Shown in pieces: positions 6,733 through 15,472 of a stretch of DNA of 64,000 bases. The notes under the pieces are model-generated. The model saw only the letters and a list, made by a program, of their open reading frames with translations. It was not told the DNA's origin and did not search any database. Position 1 is the first letter of the stretch; every line of letters starts with the position of its first letter. The DNA lies in the NCBI RefSeq assembly GCF_004124325.1, contig NZ_QBDT01000001.1:372001-436000 (forward strand), in the 5' to 3' direction. The stretch is from Streptomyces sp. L2 (lineage in GTDB: Bacteria > Actinomycetota > Actinomycetes > Streptomycetales > Streptomycetaceae). The position numbers were made by a program, and so were the translations under genes.

Positions 6733-8762
6733 GCGTGATTCCGGCCGCCCTCGCGACGGCCACCGGCCTGGGTGGTGCGGGCGCGCTGGCAGGACTCGGA
6801 CTGCCCCGCGGGCTGCGCGTCCCGGTCGCCGGAGTTCTGACCGCGGGTGTCGGGGCGGCGGGCTGCGCGGCGGGTGTGGCCGCACTGGGCGGAAGCCGCT
6901 GGACAGCCTACTGCTCCGGGCTGTTGCCGCTGGCCGGGGCGCATGTGGCGGTGGACGCGCTGGCGGGACTGTTCATGGCGGTCGCCGGGGCCGTCGTAGC
7001 CGCGGTGGCGGTGTACGGCATCGGGTACGCCGCGGGGCACGGCGCGCGCGGGCTCGGCTCGCGTACGGCTCAGGCCGTCCTGCCGTTGTTCGCACTGACG
7101 CTGGTGCTCGTACCCGTGGCGGCGTCGGTGTCCACGTTCCTGCTGCTGTGGGAGCTGATGGCGCTCTCCTCACTGCTCTTGGTACTCGCCGAGCACCGGG
7201 AGCGCCCGTCGGTACGGCAGGCCGGCGTCTGGTACGCCGTGATGACCCACCTCGGGCTCATGCTGCTGCTCGCCGGGTTGGCGTGGTTCGCCGGACAGGC
7301 GGGCGGGGAGACCTTCGCCGCGCTGAGGGCGGGCGCGCACGGCATCTCGTCCACCGTGCGGGGGACCGTCTTCGTCCTCGTGGCACTGGCGTTCACCTCG
7401 AAGGCGGGGACACTGCCGCTGCACGCCTGGCTGCCGCTGGCGCACCCTGAAGCGCCCAGTCCCGTCTCGGCGTTGATGAGCACCGCCATGGTCAACCTCG
7501 GCATCTATGGTGTGGTCCGGACCGGGTTCGATCTGCTGGGCGGCGGCCCGCCGTGGTGGTGGCTCGGGCTGCTGGCGGTGGGCGGGATCAGTGCCGTGTA
7601 CGGCATCCTGCAAGCGGCGATGGCCTCCGATCTGAAGCGGCTGCTGGCGTATTCGACCAGCGAGAACATGGGCCTGGTCCTCATCGGCATCGGCGCGTCC
7701 GGACTGTTCGCCTCCTACGGAAACCGGCCGCTGGCCGCGCTCGCCCTCGTGGCGGCGCTGCTGCACGTGGTCAACCACGCGGCGTTCAAGGCCCTGTTGT
7801 TCTGCGCTGCCGGATCCGTCCTGCGGGCGACCGGTCTGCGGGACCTGGACCGGCTGGGCGGACTGCGGGCTCGGATGCCGGCCACGGCCGGGTTCTTCGC
7901 GCTGGCCGCGCTCGGCGCGGTGGCGCTGCCGCCGGGCAACGGCTTCATCAGTGAGTGGCTCCTTCTCCAGTCCGTCATCCACGGGCTTCAGGTACCGGGG
8001 GTCGCGGTCGCCGTGGTGCTGCCTCTGGCAGTCGCGCTGATCGCGTTGTCGGCCGGGATCGCCGCGGCGGTGTTCGTGAAAGCGCTCGGCGTGGGCTTCT
8101 TCGCCCGGCCCCGTGACGAGCGCGCGGCCGAGGCGCGGGAGGCGCCGCCGCTGATGCTCGCCGGGATGGGCCTGCTCGCCGTGGGGATCGCGGCGCTGGC
8201 CGTGGTGCCGGGCCTGCTGGGCGATGGTCTTGACCGGGCCGTCGGTGCCGCCGGGCTGCCGGGCAGCGGGGCCCTGACCGGCGGCGGGCTCAAGGTGCGG
8301 CTGGCCGACATCTCCGCCCGGTTGTCCCCGTTGTGGGTGGTGGCCGCGCTCACCGCCGCGATCCTGCTCGCGGTCGCACTGCCGCGCGTCCACGGCCGCC
8401 GCAGGCGTCGGGTGAACGCCCGGCTGTGGGACTGCGGGGGCGGTGCGCCGACACCGCGCATGGCGTACACGGCGACCTCGTTCGCCGAGCCGCTGCAGCG
8501 GGTCTTCGACGATGTGCTCGCCCCGGAGCAGGACGTGGACGTCACACCGGTGCGCGAGTCGGCGTACCTGGTGGAGCGGGTGCGCTTCCAGCACCGGGTG
8601 CCTGACCGGATCGAGCACCGGCTGTACGAACCGGTGCTCGGGTTCCTGGCCGGTGCGGGCCGCGCGGCCAGACGGCTGGCGGGCGGCAGCGTGCATCTGT
8701 ATCTCGGCTACGGCTTCGCCGGGCTGGTCGTCCTGATGTCGGTGTTGGCGGTGGGCTGGTGA
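6729..8762 (+). CDS. HyfB/Rv0083-like antiporter-type membrane subunit
   Basis: A 677-residue polytopic protein of the proton-pumping NuoL/M/N superfamily, close in length to E. coli HyfB. Functional segments visible are LLWELMALSS (TM5 glutamate), FTSKAGTLPLHAWLPLAHPE (TM7 lysine and histidine) and DLKRLLAYSTSENMGL (later lysine helix). The C-terminal soluble tail, LWDCGGGAPTPRMAYTATSF, is typical of HyfB rather than NuoL. GTG overlaps the previous stop. It probably translocates protons or sodium in the membrane arm. Confidence 0.9.
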   Translation: MSVIPAALATATGLGGAGALAGLGLPRGLRVPVAGVLTAGVGAAGCAAGVAALGGSRWTAYCSGLLPLAGAHVAVDALAGLFMAVAGAVVAAVAVYGIGYAAGHGARGLGSRTAQAVLPLFALTLVLVPVAASVSTFLLLWELMALSSLLLVLAEHRERPSVRQAGVWYAVMTHLGLMLLLAGLAWFAGQAGGETFAALRAGAHGISSTVRGTVFVLVALAFTSKAGTLPLHAWLPLAHPEAPSPVSALMSTAMVNLGIYGVVRTGFDLLGGGPPWWWLGLLAVGGISAVYGILQAAMASDLKRLLAYSTSENMGLVLIGIGASGLFASYGNRPLAALALVAALLHVVNHAAFKALLFCAAGSVLRATGLRDLDRLGGLRARMPATAGFFALAALGAVALPPGNGFISEWLLLQSVIHGLQVPGVAVAVVLPLAVALIALSAGIAAAVFVKALGVGFFARPRDERAAEAREAPPLMLAGMGLLAVGIAALAVVPGLLGDGLDRAVGAAGLPGSGALTGGGLKVRLADISARLSPLWVVAALTAAILLAVALPRVHGRRRRRVNARLWDCGGGAPTPRMAYTATSFAEPLQRVFDDVLAPEQDVDVTPVRESAYLVERVRFQHRVPDRIEHRLYEPVLGFLAGAGRAARRLAGGSVHLYLGYGFAGLVVLMSVLAVGW

Positions 8763-9718
8763 TGAACGGGATCCGGTATGTGGCCGTCGCCGGCCAGGTC
8801 GTGGTCGTGGCGGCCGGAGCGCCGTTGCTGACCGGGTGGATGCGGCAGGTGCGGGCCCGGCTGGAGGGCCGGGCAGGGGCCGGGGTGTTCCAGCCCTGGC
8901 GGGACACACGCAAACTGCTGCGCAAGGAGCCCATCACGCCGGTGGGGACCGGTCCTGCCTTCCGGGCCGCCCCCGCCCTGCTGGTCGCCACCACCGTGGT
9001 GGCGGCGGCTCTGGTGCCGCTGTTGTCCACCGACACCCCGGTGAGCGGGCACGCGGACCTCATCGTGGTGGTCGCGCTGATCGCGCTCGGCACCCTCGCC
9101 CTCGCCCTGGCCGGACTGGACACCGGCACCGCGTTCGGCGGGATGGGGGCCTCCCGGGAGATGACGGTCGCCGCCCTGGTGGAACCGACCATTCTGCTGT
9201 CGGTGTTCGCCCTGTCGATACCGGCCGGCACGACCAACATCCCCGCGATCGTCTCCGGTGCCGTTCACCAGCCCGCTCGCCTCGCCTCCCCGGCCGGGCT
9301 GCTGGCCGTGGCCGCGCTCGCGGTGGCGGTCCTGGCGGAGACGGGCCGGATCCCGGTGGACAACCCCTCCACCCACCTCGAACTCACCATGATCCACGAG
9401 GCGATGGTGCTGGAGTACGCGGGCCCCGACCTGGCCCTGGTCGAACTCGGCGCGCAGATGCGGCTCACCCTCCTCCTCGGGCTGCTGTCCTCCCTGTTCG
9501 TGCCCTGGGGGATCGCCACCGGCGTCTCCTGGGCGGCGCTGGCCGTGGCCCTGGTGGCGTTCGCGGCGAAACTTCTGCTGCTGGGCGCGGTGCTCGCCAC
9601 GGCCGAGGTGTTCTGGGCCAAGGTCCGGCTGTTCCGCGTGCCCGAACTCCTCGCCGGCTCCTTCCTGCTGGCGCTGCTCGCGGTGACCGCTTCGTACTTC
9701 CTGAACGGAGCATCATGA
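8759..9718 (+). CDS. HyfC/NuoH-like membrane subunit
   Basis: A 319-residue membrane protein connecting the hydrophilic arm to the pump subunits. NuoH/HycD hallmarks are VFQPWRDTRKLLRKEPITP, GMGASREMTVAALVEP and IPVDNPSTHLELTMIHEAM, with conserved acidic residues of the E-channel. It starts as GTG overlapping the HyfB stop; an ATG directly after (8762) is an equally possible start. It corresponds to Rv0084. Confidence 0.9.
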   Translation: MMNGIRYVAVAGQVVVVAAGAPLLTGWMRQVRARLEGRAGAGVFQPWRDTRKLLRKEPITPVGTGPAFRAAPALLVATTVVAAALVPLLSTDTPVSGHADLIVVVALIALGTLALALAGLDTGTAFGGMGASREMTVAALVEPTILLSVFALSIPAGTTNIPAIVSGAVHQPARLASPAGLLAVAALAVAVLAETGRIPVDNPSTHLELTMIHEAMVLEYAGPDLALVELGAQMRLTLLLGLLSSLFVPWGIATGVSWAALAVALVAFAAKLLLLGAVLATAEVFWAKVRLFRVPELLAGSFLLALLAVTASYFLNGAS

Positions 9719-10407
9719 GCGGCGGCCTGTACACCCAGCTCCTCGACCTGGCCTGCGGTGCCTTCCTGCTGGCTGCCGTGATCGTGCTCTGGCGCCGCGA
9801 ACTCGCCGGAATCATCCGCGTCTTCGCCCTGCAGGGCGTGGCCCTGGCCGCCATCGCCGTCCTGCTCGGCGCGCACGAGGAACGGTGGGACCTGACCGCC
9901 GTGGGCCTCGGCGTCGGCGTACTGCGTGCGGGCGTGCTGCCGTATCTCATGCGCCGGGCGCTCGCCGCACTGACCGAGGACCGGCAGCGGCACGGCACAG
10001 GGGACAACGAGAGGCGGGAGACGCAACCGCTGATCAACGTCGCCGCCTCGCTGCTGACCGCGGCCCTGCTGACCCTGCTGGCGTACGCGGTGGCCCGGCC
10101 GCTGACCGCCGTGCACCCCACGCCGGCCACCCGGGCGCTTCCGGTCGGCCTGGCCGTCGTCCTGATCGGCTTCTTCGTCCTCGTCACCCGCAGGCGCGCG
10201 CTCTCCCAGGTGGTCGGATTCCTGCTCCTGGACAACGGCATCACCGCCACCGCCTTCCTGGCCACCTCCGGCGTGCCGCTCATCGTCGAACTCGGCGTCT
10301 CCTTCGACGTGCTGCTGGCCGTGCTGGTGCTGCAGATCCTCACCACCCGGGTGCGGGAGGCGTTCGGCACCACCGACATCGACGACCTGCGGGAGCTGCA
10401 CGACTGA
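9715..10407 (+). CDS. HyfE-like membrane subunit
   Basis: A 230-residue hydrophobic protein coupled by ATGA to the HyfC-like gene. LLLDNGITATAFLATSG and LGVSFDVLLAVLVLQILTTR match HyfE, which combines features of the NuoJ and NuoK subunits. About six or seven transmembrane helices are visible, with a charged loop around residues 90-105. It corresponds to Rv0085. Confidence 0.85.
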   Translation: MSGGLYTQLLDLACGAFLLAAVIVLWRRELAGIIRVFALQGVALAAIAVLLGAHEERWDLTAVGLGVGVLRAGVLPYLMRRALAALTEDRQRHGTGDNERRETQPLINVAASLLTAALLTLLAYAVARPLTAVHPTPATRALPVGLAVVLIGFFVLVTRRRALSQVVGFLLLDNGITATAFLATSGVPLIVELGVSFDVLLAVLVLQILTTRVREAFGTTDIDDLRELHD

Positions 10408-11999
10408 TGAACGCCGCGCTGTTGTTGACCGCTCCTGTCGCCGCGCCACTGGTGGCCGCCGGTGCGTACGCCCTGGCCGGAGTACGCCCCCGCGCGAGCG
10501 CCGCATCGCTCGCCGCAGCCCGTACCGAGTCCCGGCGGCAGGTGTCCGCACAGGGCTCCGTCCTGGTGGCGCAGGCACCCGAGCCCGGTGAGGCACCCAC
10601 GCGGAATGCGCCGGCCTGGGCCGGGCTGGCCCCGCCCGCCGTGATCCTTGCGTGCGGGAGCCTGCTCGCGACGGACGTGGTCGACGGCGGACCACAGCGG
10701 GCGTACTCGGGCCTCCTGCGCGCGGACGCGCTGACCGCCTGGATGCTGCTCCTGGTCGGCGCCGTGGCGCTGATCGCCTGCGGCTCGGCCCCGGCGCACC
10801 TGGCGGGCGAACGGGCCGCCGGGCGGGCGCACGACCGGACGACGTGGCACTATCACGCTCTCGTGCAGGCGTTCCTCGCCGCCATGTGCATGGCCGTGGT
10901 GACCGCCAACCTCGGTGTGATGTGGGTCGCCGTCGAGGCCACCACCATCGTCACCGCCTTCCTCGTCGGCCACCGCCGCACCCGCACCTCGGTGGAGGCC
11001 GCCTGGAAGTACGTGGTGATCTGCTCGGTCGGCATCGCGCTCGCCTTCCTCGGTACCGTGCTCGTCTACTACGCCGCCCGGCAAGCCGGCATCGCCGAGG
11101 CATGGGCGCTGGACTGGCCCACCCTCATCGCCCGCGCCGGCCGGCTCGACCCGGCCGTCACCCGGCTCGGCATCGCCCTGGTCGTGCTCGGCTTCGGAGC
11201 GAAGGCCGGTCTCATTCCGCTGCACGCCTGGCTGGCGGATGCTCACAGCCAGGCCCCCGCGCCGGTGTCAGCGCTGATGTCGGGGGTACTGCTGTCGGTG
11301 GCCTTCGCCGCGATCCTGCGCTACCGGGTCATCGCCGACGCGGCGCTCGGACCGGACTTCACCCGCGTCCTGCTCGCCTCCATCGCGCTGCTCACCCTCG
11401 CCGTCGCGGCCGGGCTGCTGCTCGCCCAGCGTGACTACAAGCGCATGCTGGCCTACTCCAGCATGGAACACATGAGCCTGATCGCCCTCGGCACGGCGAT
11501 CGGCAGCCCCCTCGCCCTGGCGGCGGCGCTGCTGCACATCGCCGGCCACGGCCTCGCCAAGTCCGTCGCCTTCTGCGCCTCCGGCCACATCCTCCAGCTG
11601 ACCGGCACGGCGAAGATCGGACGCGTGCGCGGACTGCTTGCCCGAGCGCCTTTGGCGGGCGGGGTTTTCGGGCTCGCGGTGGTGGCGTTGCTCGCCTTCC
11701 CGCCGTTCAGCCTCTTCGCGTCCGAACTCGGCATCGCCCGCGCCGGTTTCCTCGCGGGCGGTGGTCTCGCCTGGGCCACGGCGGTGGCCCTGCTGCTGGT
11801 GCTCGCCGCCTTCGCCGCGCTCTCCGCCCGCACAGCCCGCATGCTGCTCGGCCCCGCCCCGGCACCTCGGACGGGGCCCGAGGCCACTGCTGCCTGGCCC
11901 CTCGTCCTGGGCCTGGCCGCCTGCGCCACCCTCGGCATCACGCCGGGCCCCCTCGCCGACCTGTTGCACGCCGCCGCCCAGGCGATCGGAGGCCACTGA
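10407..11999 (+). CDS. HyfF-like antiporter-type membrane subunit
   Basis: A 530-residue second NuoL/M/N-like pump subunit. It contains WVAVEATTIVTAFLVGHRR (TM5 glutamate), FGAKAGLIPLHAWLADAHSQ (TM7 lysine) and DYKRMLAYSSMEHMSL. Its ATG overlaps the HyfE stop by one base. It corresponds to Rv0086. Residues about 35-75 form an alanine- and proline-rich insert not expected in the family core. With the HyfB-like subunit the complex has two candidate ion-pumping modules. Confidence 0.9.
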   Translation: MNAALLLTAPVAAPLVAAGAYALAGVRPRASAASLAAARTESRRQVSAQGSVLVAQAPEPGEAPTRNAPAWAGLAPPAVILACGSLLATDVVDGGPQRAYSGLLRADALTAWMLLLVGAVALIACGSAPAHLAGERAAGRAHDRTTWHYHALVQAFLAAMCMAVVTANLGVMWVAVEATTIVTAFLVGHRRTRTSVEAAWKYVVICSVGIALAFLGTVLVYYAARQAGIAEAWALDWPTLIARAGRLDPAVTRLGIALVVLGFGAKAGLIPLHAWLADAHSQAPAPVSALMSGVLLSVAFAAILRYRVIADAALGPDFTRVLLASIALLTLAVAAGLLLAQRDYKRMLAYSSMEHMSLIALGTAIGSPLALAAALLHIAGHGLAKSVAFCASGHILQLTGTAKIGRVRGLLARAPLAGGVFGLAVVALLAFPPFSLFASELGIARAGFLAGGGLAWATAVALLLVLAAFAALSARTARMLLGPAPAPRTGPEATAAWPLVLGLAACATLGITPGPLADLLHAAAQAIGGH

Positions 12000-12003
12000 G
12001 GCG

Positions 12004-13485
12004 ATGCGCACCACGCACGAGACCAGCGCTGCCGAACTCCCGCAGCGCGCTGCAGAGTTGCTGACCGGCGGGCATCGCCTCGCGCTGATCGCCGCGCACT
12101 ACGGCGAGGGCGGCATCCGTGTGGTGTATCTGTTCGTGGCAGGCCCACCGGACGTCCGCACCGAGTTGCACATCCAGCTCGCCCCCGAGCGCCCCGAGTT
12201 GCCGACACTGGCCCATCTCTCCTTCGCGGCCGGCCGGTTCGAGCGCGAGATGCGCGACCTGTTCGGCATCGTCCCCCTCGACCATCCCCTGCCGCGTCGC
12301 CTGGTCCGGCATTTCCACTGGCCGCGCGGCTGGTATCCCATGCATCCCGATGCCGGGCCCCCGCCGGCCTTCGGCGAGCAGGAGGGCCCTTACCCCTTCC
12401 TCCAGGTGGAGGGGGACGGTGTCTACGAGATCGGTGTCGGGCCGGTGCACGCGGGGCTGATCGAGCCGGGTCACTTCCGCTTCTCCGTCGTGGGCGAGAC
12501 CATTCTCAAACTCAAGGCCCGCCTCTGGTTCACCCACAAGGGAGTGGAGAAGCTCTTCCAGGGCCGTACGACCGCTGCCGGTCTGCCGTTGGCCGAACGG
12601 ATCAGTGGTGACACGGCCGTCGGCCACGCGCTCGCGTATTGCCTGGCCGTCGAGGAGGCCACCGGTACCGAGGTCCCCGTCGAAGCCCGGCGAGCCCGTG
12701 CCTTGCTGCTGGAGCTGGAGCGGATTCACAACCACGTCGCCGACCTCGGCATGCTCTGCAACGACGCCGGTCACGGCATCCTCAACGCCCAGGCCCAGCG
12801 CGTCCGCGAACAGCTCCTGCGCCTGAACCGGGAGACCACCGGCCACCGGCTGCTGCGCGGAGGCGTCGTGCCGGGCGGAGTCGCGCTCCAGTCGCTGCCC
12901 GAGGTGCAACGGCTGAAGGCGATCGGCGAGGACATCCGTGAGATCACCGACCTCGCCCTCGGGCACTCCACGGTCCGCGACCGCTTCACCGGCACCGCCG
13001 TCCTGAAGACCGACGCGGCCCGGGAGATCGGCTGCCTCGGCTACGTCGCCCGCGCCAGCGGCCTGGCGAACGACGCCCGGATCGCACATCCCTTCACCGA
13101 CTACGGCGCACAGCTCGACATCCCCGTCCACACCGGCGGCGACGTGCTGGCCCGCTTCCTGGTGCGTGCCGAGGAGATCGACACCTCCCTCGCCCTGATC
13201 GAGCAGCTCGCCGATGGCCTCACCGCCCCGCGAGCCGTCGTGGGACCATCCCCCCGGCCCGGTGCGGGACCTCGCACCGGTGTGGGCCTGGTGGAGGGCT
13301 GGCGGGGCACCATCGCCACCCGCGTCGAACTCGCCCCCGACGGCACGTTGGCCCGAGTCAAACCGGTCGACCCGTCCTTCTTCAACTGGCCCGCCCTACC
13401 CGTCGCGTTGACCGACACGATCGTCCCGGACTTCCCGCTGACCAACAAGAGCTTCAATCTCTCCTACGCGGCCAACGATCTCTGA
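12004..13485 (+). CDS. NuoC/NuoD-fused large subunit lacking Ni-Fe ligands (Ehr type)
   Basis: A 493-residue fusion. Residues about 1-130 are the 30-kDa NuoC-like domain (FEREMRDLFGI, HFHWPRGWYPM). Residues about 135-493 are the 49-kDa/hydrogenase large-subunit fold (FTHKGVEKLFQG, ELERIHNHVADLGML). The N-terminal RxCxxC of Ni-Fe hydrogenases is replaced by RISGDTAVGH and the C-terminal DPCxxC by DPSFFNW, so all four metal cysteines are missing. It cannot be a hydrogenase and fits the energy-converting hydrogenase-related (Ehr) class. Length matches my memory of Rv0087 (about 492 residues). The redox partner is unknown. Confidence 0.9.
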   Translation: MRTTHETSAAELPQRAAELLTGGHRLALIAAHYGEGGIRVVYLFVAGPPDVRTELHIQLAPERPELPTLAHLSFAAGRFEREMRDLFGIVPLDHPLPRRLVRHFHWPRGWYPMHPDAGPPPAFGEQEGPYPFLQVEGDGVYEIGVGPVHAGLIEPGHFRFSVVGETILKLKARLWFTHKGVEKLFQGRTTAAGLPLAERISGDTAVGHALAYCLAVEEATGTEVPVEARRARALLLELERIHNHVADLGMLCNDAGHGILNAQAQRVREQLLRLNRETTGHRLLRGGVVPGGVALQSLPEVQRLKAIGEDIREITDLALGHSTVRDRFTGTAVLKTDAAREIGCLGYVARASGLANDARIAHPFTDYGAQLDIPVHTGGDVLARFLVRAEEIDTSLALIEQLADGLTAPRAVVGPSPRPGAGPRTGVGLVEGWRGTIATRVELAPDGTLARVKPVDPSFFNWPALPVALTDTIVPDFPLTNKSFNLSYAANDL

Positions 13486-13497
13486 CACGACGGCCCT

Positions 13498-13526
13498 GAC
13501 GCCGCCTCGACGCACGAGACGGCGTC
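13498..13526 (+). terminator. candidate terminator after the complex-I-like operon
   Basis: Inverted repeat GACGCCG/CGGCGTC with a 15-nt loop begins 13 nt after the large-subunit stop. The stem is short and has no U tract, so confidence is moderate. Confidence 0.45.
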
Positions 13527-13618
13527 CGGTCACCCACTCCACTCGCGGTGCCGGTGGCCATCACGCTCCCGCCGGTCGCCTGCCAGGCGCCGTCCCCGCC
13601 CCGTCAGGGCACGTGCCG

Positions 13619-13783
13619 CTATGTGTGCGCATGCTGGCCGAGGTAGAACAGCAGCATCACCCAGCCCGCGATGATGTGGGTGCCGAAAATGTAGTAGAAG
13701 GCGCGCAGCCACATCCCGCGCTCCTCACGGCTTTCCCTGTCCATCGCCTTGCCGGCTTTCCTGGCCTTCTTGTCATCGCTCAC
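13619..13783 (-). CDS. small single-pass membrane protein (DUF6126-like)
   Basis: A 54-residue protein. GTG at 13781-13783 is preceded by GGAG about 9 nt upstream. A charged N-terminus (SDDKKARKAGKAMDRESREE) precedes one hydrophobic helix, AFYYIFGTHIIAGWVMLLFY, and a short LGQHAHT tail. The pattern matches what I remember of the Streptomyces small membrane proteins called DUF6126, but I cannot check it. It is convergent with the complex-I-like operon. Confidence 0.6.
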   Translation of the reverse strand: MSDDKKARKAGKAMDRESREERGMWLRAFYYIFGTHIIAGWVMLLFYLGQHAHT

Positions 13784-13819
13784 CGTGCCAACTCCGTGTT
13801 CCGTCTTTCGTGGTCTGCG

Positions 13820-14215
13820 CTACGCGGGGATCCGGAACCGCACGAGGACGACCTTGGCCCTCGTGGTCGACGACGGGTTCGGCGCTGACGTCCCCGTCGT
13901 ATTCGGCGGCCGGCTCGGCCACCGTCCGCAGCCCGGCTCCCATGCCCTAGGCGGTGAGCTCCGGCAGCCGGGGCTCGGCGTCCGCGACGCCGACGACCAG
14001 CTGTCCGGCCGCGACCGCCACCCCCACGTCCGCCACCGTCGAGTGCGCGGCGTGCCGCGGCACGTTCGTGACCAGCTCACCGACCACCAGTCGCACCGCG
14101 TCCGCGAAGGCCGACCTGGGGGCGACGCCGGCCTTGGTGACACGCTCCGCCACCGCCTCTCGGGCCGCCCGCACGGCATCAGGCCCCAGCCGCACCGAGG
14201 TGATGTGCCGATGTG
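13820..14215 (-). pseudogene. anti-sigma-type ATP-binding protein, broken by stop and frameshift
   Basis: The reverse strand encodes HRHITSVRLGPDAVRAAREA, then the N box VVGELVTNVPRHA and VADAEPRLPELTA. An in-frame TAG at 13947-13949 follows. Beyond the stop the same frame continues GMGAGLRTVAEPAAEYDGDV (the G-box half), and near the end one extra base shifts into KVVLVRFRIPA and the terminal TAG at 13820-13822. I find no good start codon. It would have been an RsbW-like ATPase. Confidence 0.7.
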
Positions 14216-14233
14216 CCTGCGGCCGGACGTGCC

Positions 14234-14265
14234 GAACCGCCGCCGCGGGACCGCGGCGGCGGTTC
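14234..14265 (-). terminator. strong hairpin after the third ArsR gene
   Basis: A perfect 15-bp inverted repeat, GAACCGCCGCCGCGG and its complement, with only 2 nt between arms, 28 nt past the stop of the ArsR gene at 14294. It is one of the strongest hairpins in the window and is a likely factor-independent terminator. Confidence 0.75.
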
Positions 14266-14293
14266 CAAGGGAGCCGGAAGCGCGCGTCGCCGG

Positions 14294-14632
14294 TCACCGC
14301 GCCGCTTCCGCTCCGCGCAGCTCGTCGAGCAGGTCCTGCCGGCCCGCCAGCAGCACGGACAGGATCCGGCGTGCCGCGGCGAGGAGCTCGGCGACATCGC
14401 CGCCGGCCAGCTCGTAGACCACCGTCGACCCGCTGCGGGCGGCGGTGACGATGCCGGAACGGCGCAGCACCGCCAGCTGCTGTGACAGGTTCGACGGCTC
14501 GACTTCGATCGCCGCCAGCAGCTCGCGCACCGGCTTCGGCCCGTCCTGCAGCAGCTCCAGCACCCGGATGCGCACCGGATGCCCCAGCATCCGGAAGAAC
14601 TCGGCCTTCGCCTCGTACAACGGAACCGGCAT
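14294..14632 (-). CDS. ArsR-family regulator (third paralogue)
   Basis: A 112-residue protein. ATG at 14630-14632 is preferred over the GTG three codons earlier because GGAGG then lies about 10 nt upstream. YEAKAEFFRMLGHPVRIRVL and SNLSQQLAVLRRSGIV make it nearly the same as the ArsR at 1441. It lacks cysteine. It follows the 61-residue gene at 14638 with a 5-nt gap, so the two are coupled. A TTGCTA half-site (14864-14869) and AT-rich promoter DNA lie upstream of the pair. Confidence 0.85.
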   Translation of the reverse strand: MPVPLYEAKAEFFRMLGHPVRIRVLELLQDGPKPVRELLAAIEVEPSNLSQQLAVLRRSGIVTAARSGSTVVYELAGGDVAELLAAARRILSVLLAGRQDLLDELRGAEAAR

Positions 14633-14637
14633 CCCTG

Positions 14638-14823
14638 TCACCCCTCCTCCACCTCCACGCCGCCACCGATATCGATGCCGTGTCCCCGCGCCACGCGCAG
14701 TGCGTCGTCCAGCTCGTCCCGCGCCACGGCCGCCTCATAGGCGTCCCCGGCCTCCACGGCGGCCGCGACCGCGGCACGCGCCTCGCGCACCCGCTCCCGC
14801 ACGGCGTCGGCGAACCCGCCCAC
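14638..14823 (-). CDS. small helical protein upstream of arsR
   Basis: A 61-residue acidic and alanine-rich protein. GTG at 14821-14823 follows GGGGGGAGG by about 9 nt. Residues VRERVREARAAVAAAVEAGD and VARDELDDALRVARGHGIDI predict two long amphipathic helices. The family is unknown to me. Being the first gene of an arsR transcript, it may be a co-regulator or a target of the regulator. Confidence 0.6.
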   Translation of the reverse strand: MGGFADAVRERVREARAAVAAAVEAGDAYEAAVARDELDDALRVARGHGIDIGGGVEVEEG

Positions 14824-14863
14824 CGAGGACCACCTCCCCCCAGAACCTGGCCAGAATGGCAAC

Positions 14864-14884
14864 TAGCAAATTGAAGAACTCTTC
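14864..14884 (-). promoter_or_regulatory. candidate promoter/operator for the third arsR unit
   Basis: An AT-rich patch contains TAGCAA (half-site TTGCTA on the minus strand, as in the palindrome at 5459-5474) next to a GAAGA-AC-TCTTC inverted repeat, about 40-60 nt upstream of the first gene. The match is only half a site. Confidence 0.35.
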
Positions 14885-14980
14885 ACGAGTAGCCGAGGGA
14901 GACCATTCGATGTCACCCCCAAGCCGTGGGGGTGTGGATGGGGGTGGTCAACCGCGGATGCGGTGGAAGGGGCGAATCCC

Positions 14981-15427
14981 ATGGAGCGGGCCGATGCGGC
15001 CGGCAGGCTCCCCGAGGCCGGACCCCGTATGCGAGCCTACCTACCTGGCTCCACGGGGCAGGAACGTTCCCGCAACCATCTCACGGCCGAGGCGGCGCCC
15101 CTTGTCCCCATGCAGGTCGGTCGGGTCCGGGCCGACCTGCAGCAACGGCCGGCAGAGAGCACCCGGCAAATGATCCGCGCCGTCACCGTCAGGTGCGAAA
15201 AGGTCACCCACCATCTCAACTCCGCCAGGGAGCAGTCCGAGCATCAACGGAGTGACAGGGCCGGTGCGACGGCCGTACTCGCGCACAGCGAGCGGACGCT
15301 GCGGCGGATCGTCACCGAACTACAGGTGGACGACCCCGAGCACAGCCGGGCGCAGGACCCGAGGGACTGGGACGGGCGGGTGAACGAACATGACCCATCC
15401 GGCTGCCGCCCGGCAGACGGCCAATAG
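14981..15427 (+). CDS. hypothetical helical protein
   Basis: A 148-codon frame starting at ATG 14981, with AAGGGG 8 nt upstream. The middle (VRADLQQRPAESTRQMIRAV, then LRRIVTELQVD) predicts helices and the composition is charged. I recognise no family, and codon bias is weaker than in neighbouring genes. It could be a genuine orphan gene or chance; it lies between decayed genes. Confidence 0.4.
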   Translation: MERADAAGRLPEAGPRMRAYLPGSTGQERSRNHLTAEAAPLVPMQVGRVRADLQQRPAESTRQMIRAVTVRCEKVTHHLNSAREQSEHQRSDRAGATAVLAHSERTLRRIVTELQVDDPEHSRAQDPRDWDGRVNEHDPSGCRPADGQ

Positions 15428-15472
15428 CACCACACACACCGTCCGCTCCGGTGCTGAGCTTGCCCAGGCCAC

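Noticed and set aside
12004..13485. Ni-Fe hydrogenase or formate hydrogenlyase large subunit
   Set aside because: Both cysteine pairs that hold the Ni-Fe centre are replaced (RISGDTAVGH, DPSFFNW), and no formate dehydrogenase or ferredoxin subunit is encoded nearby.
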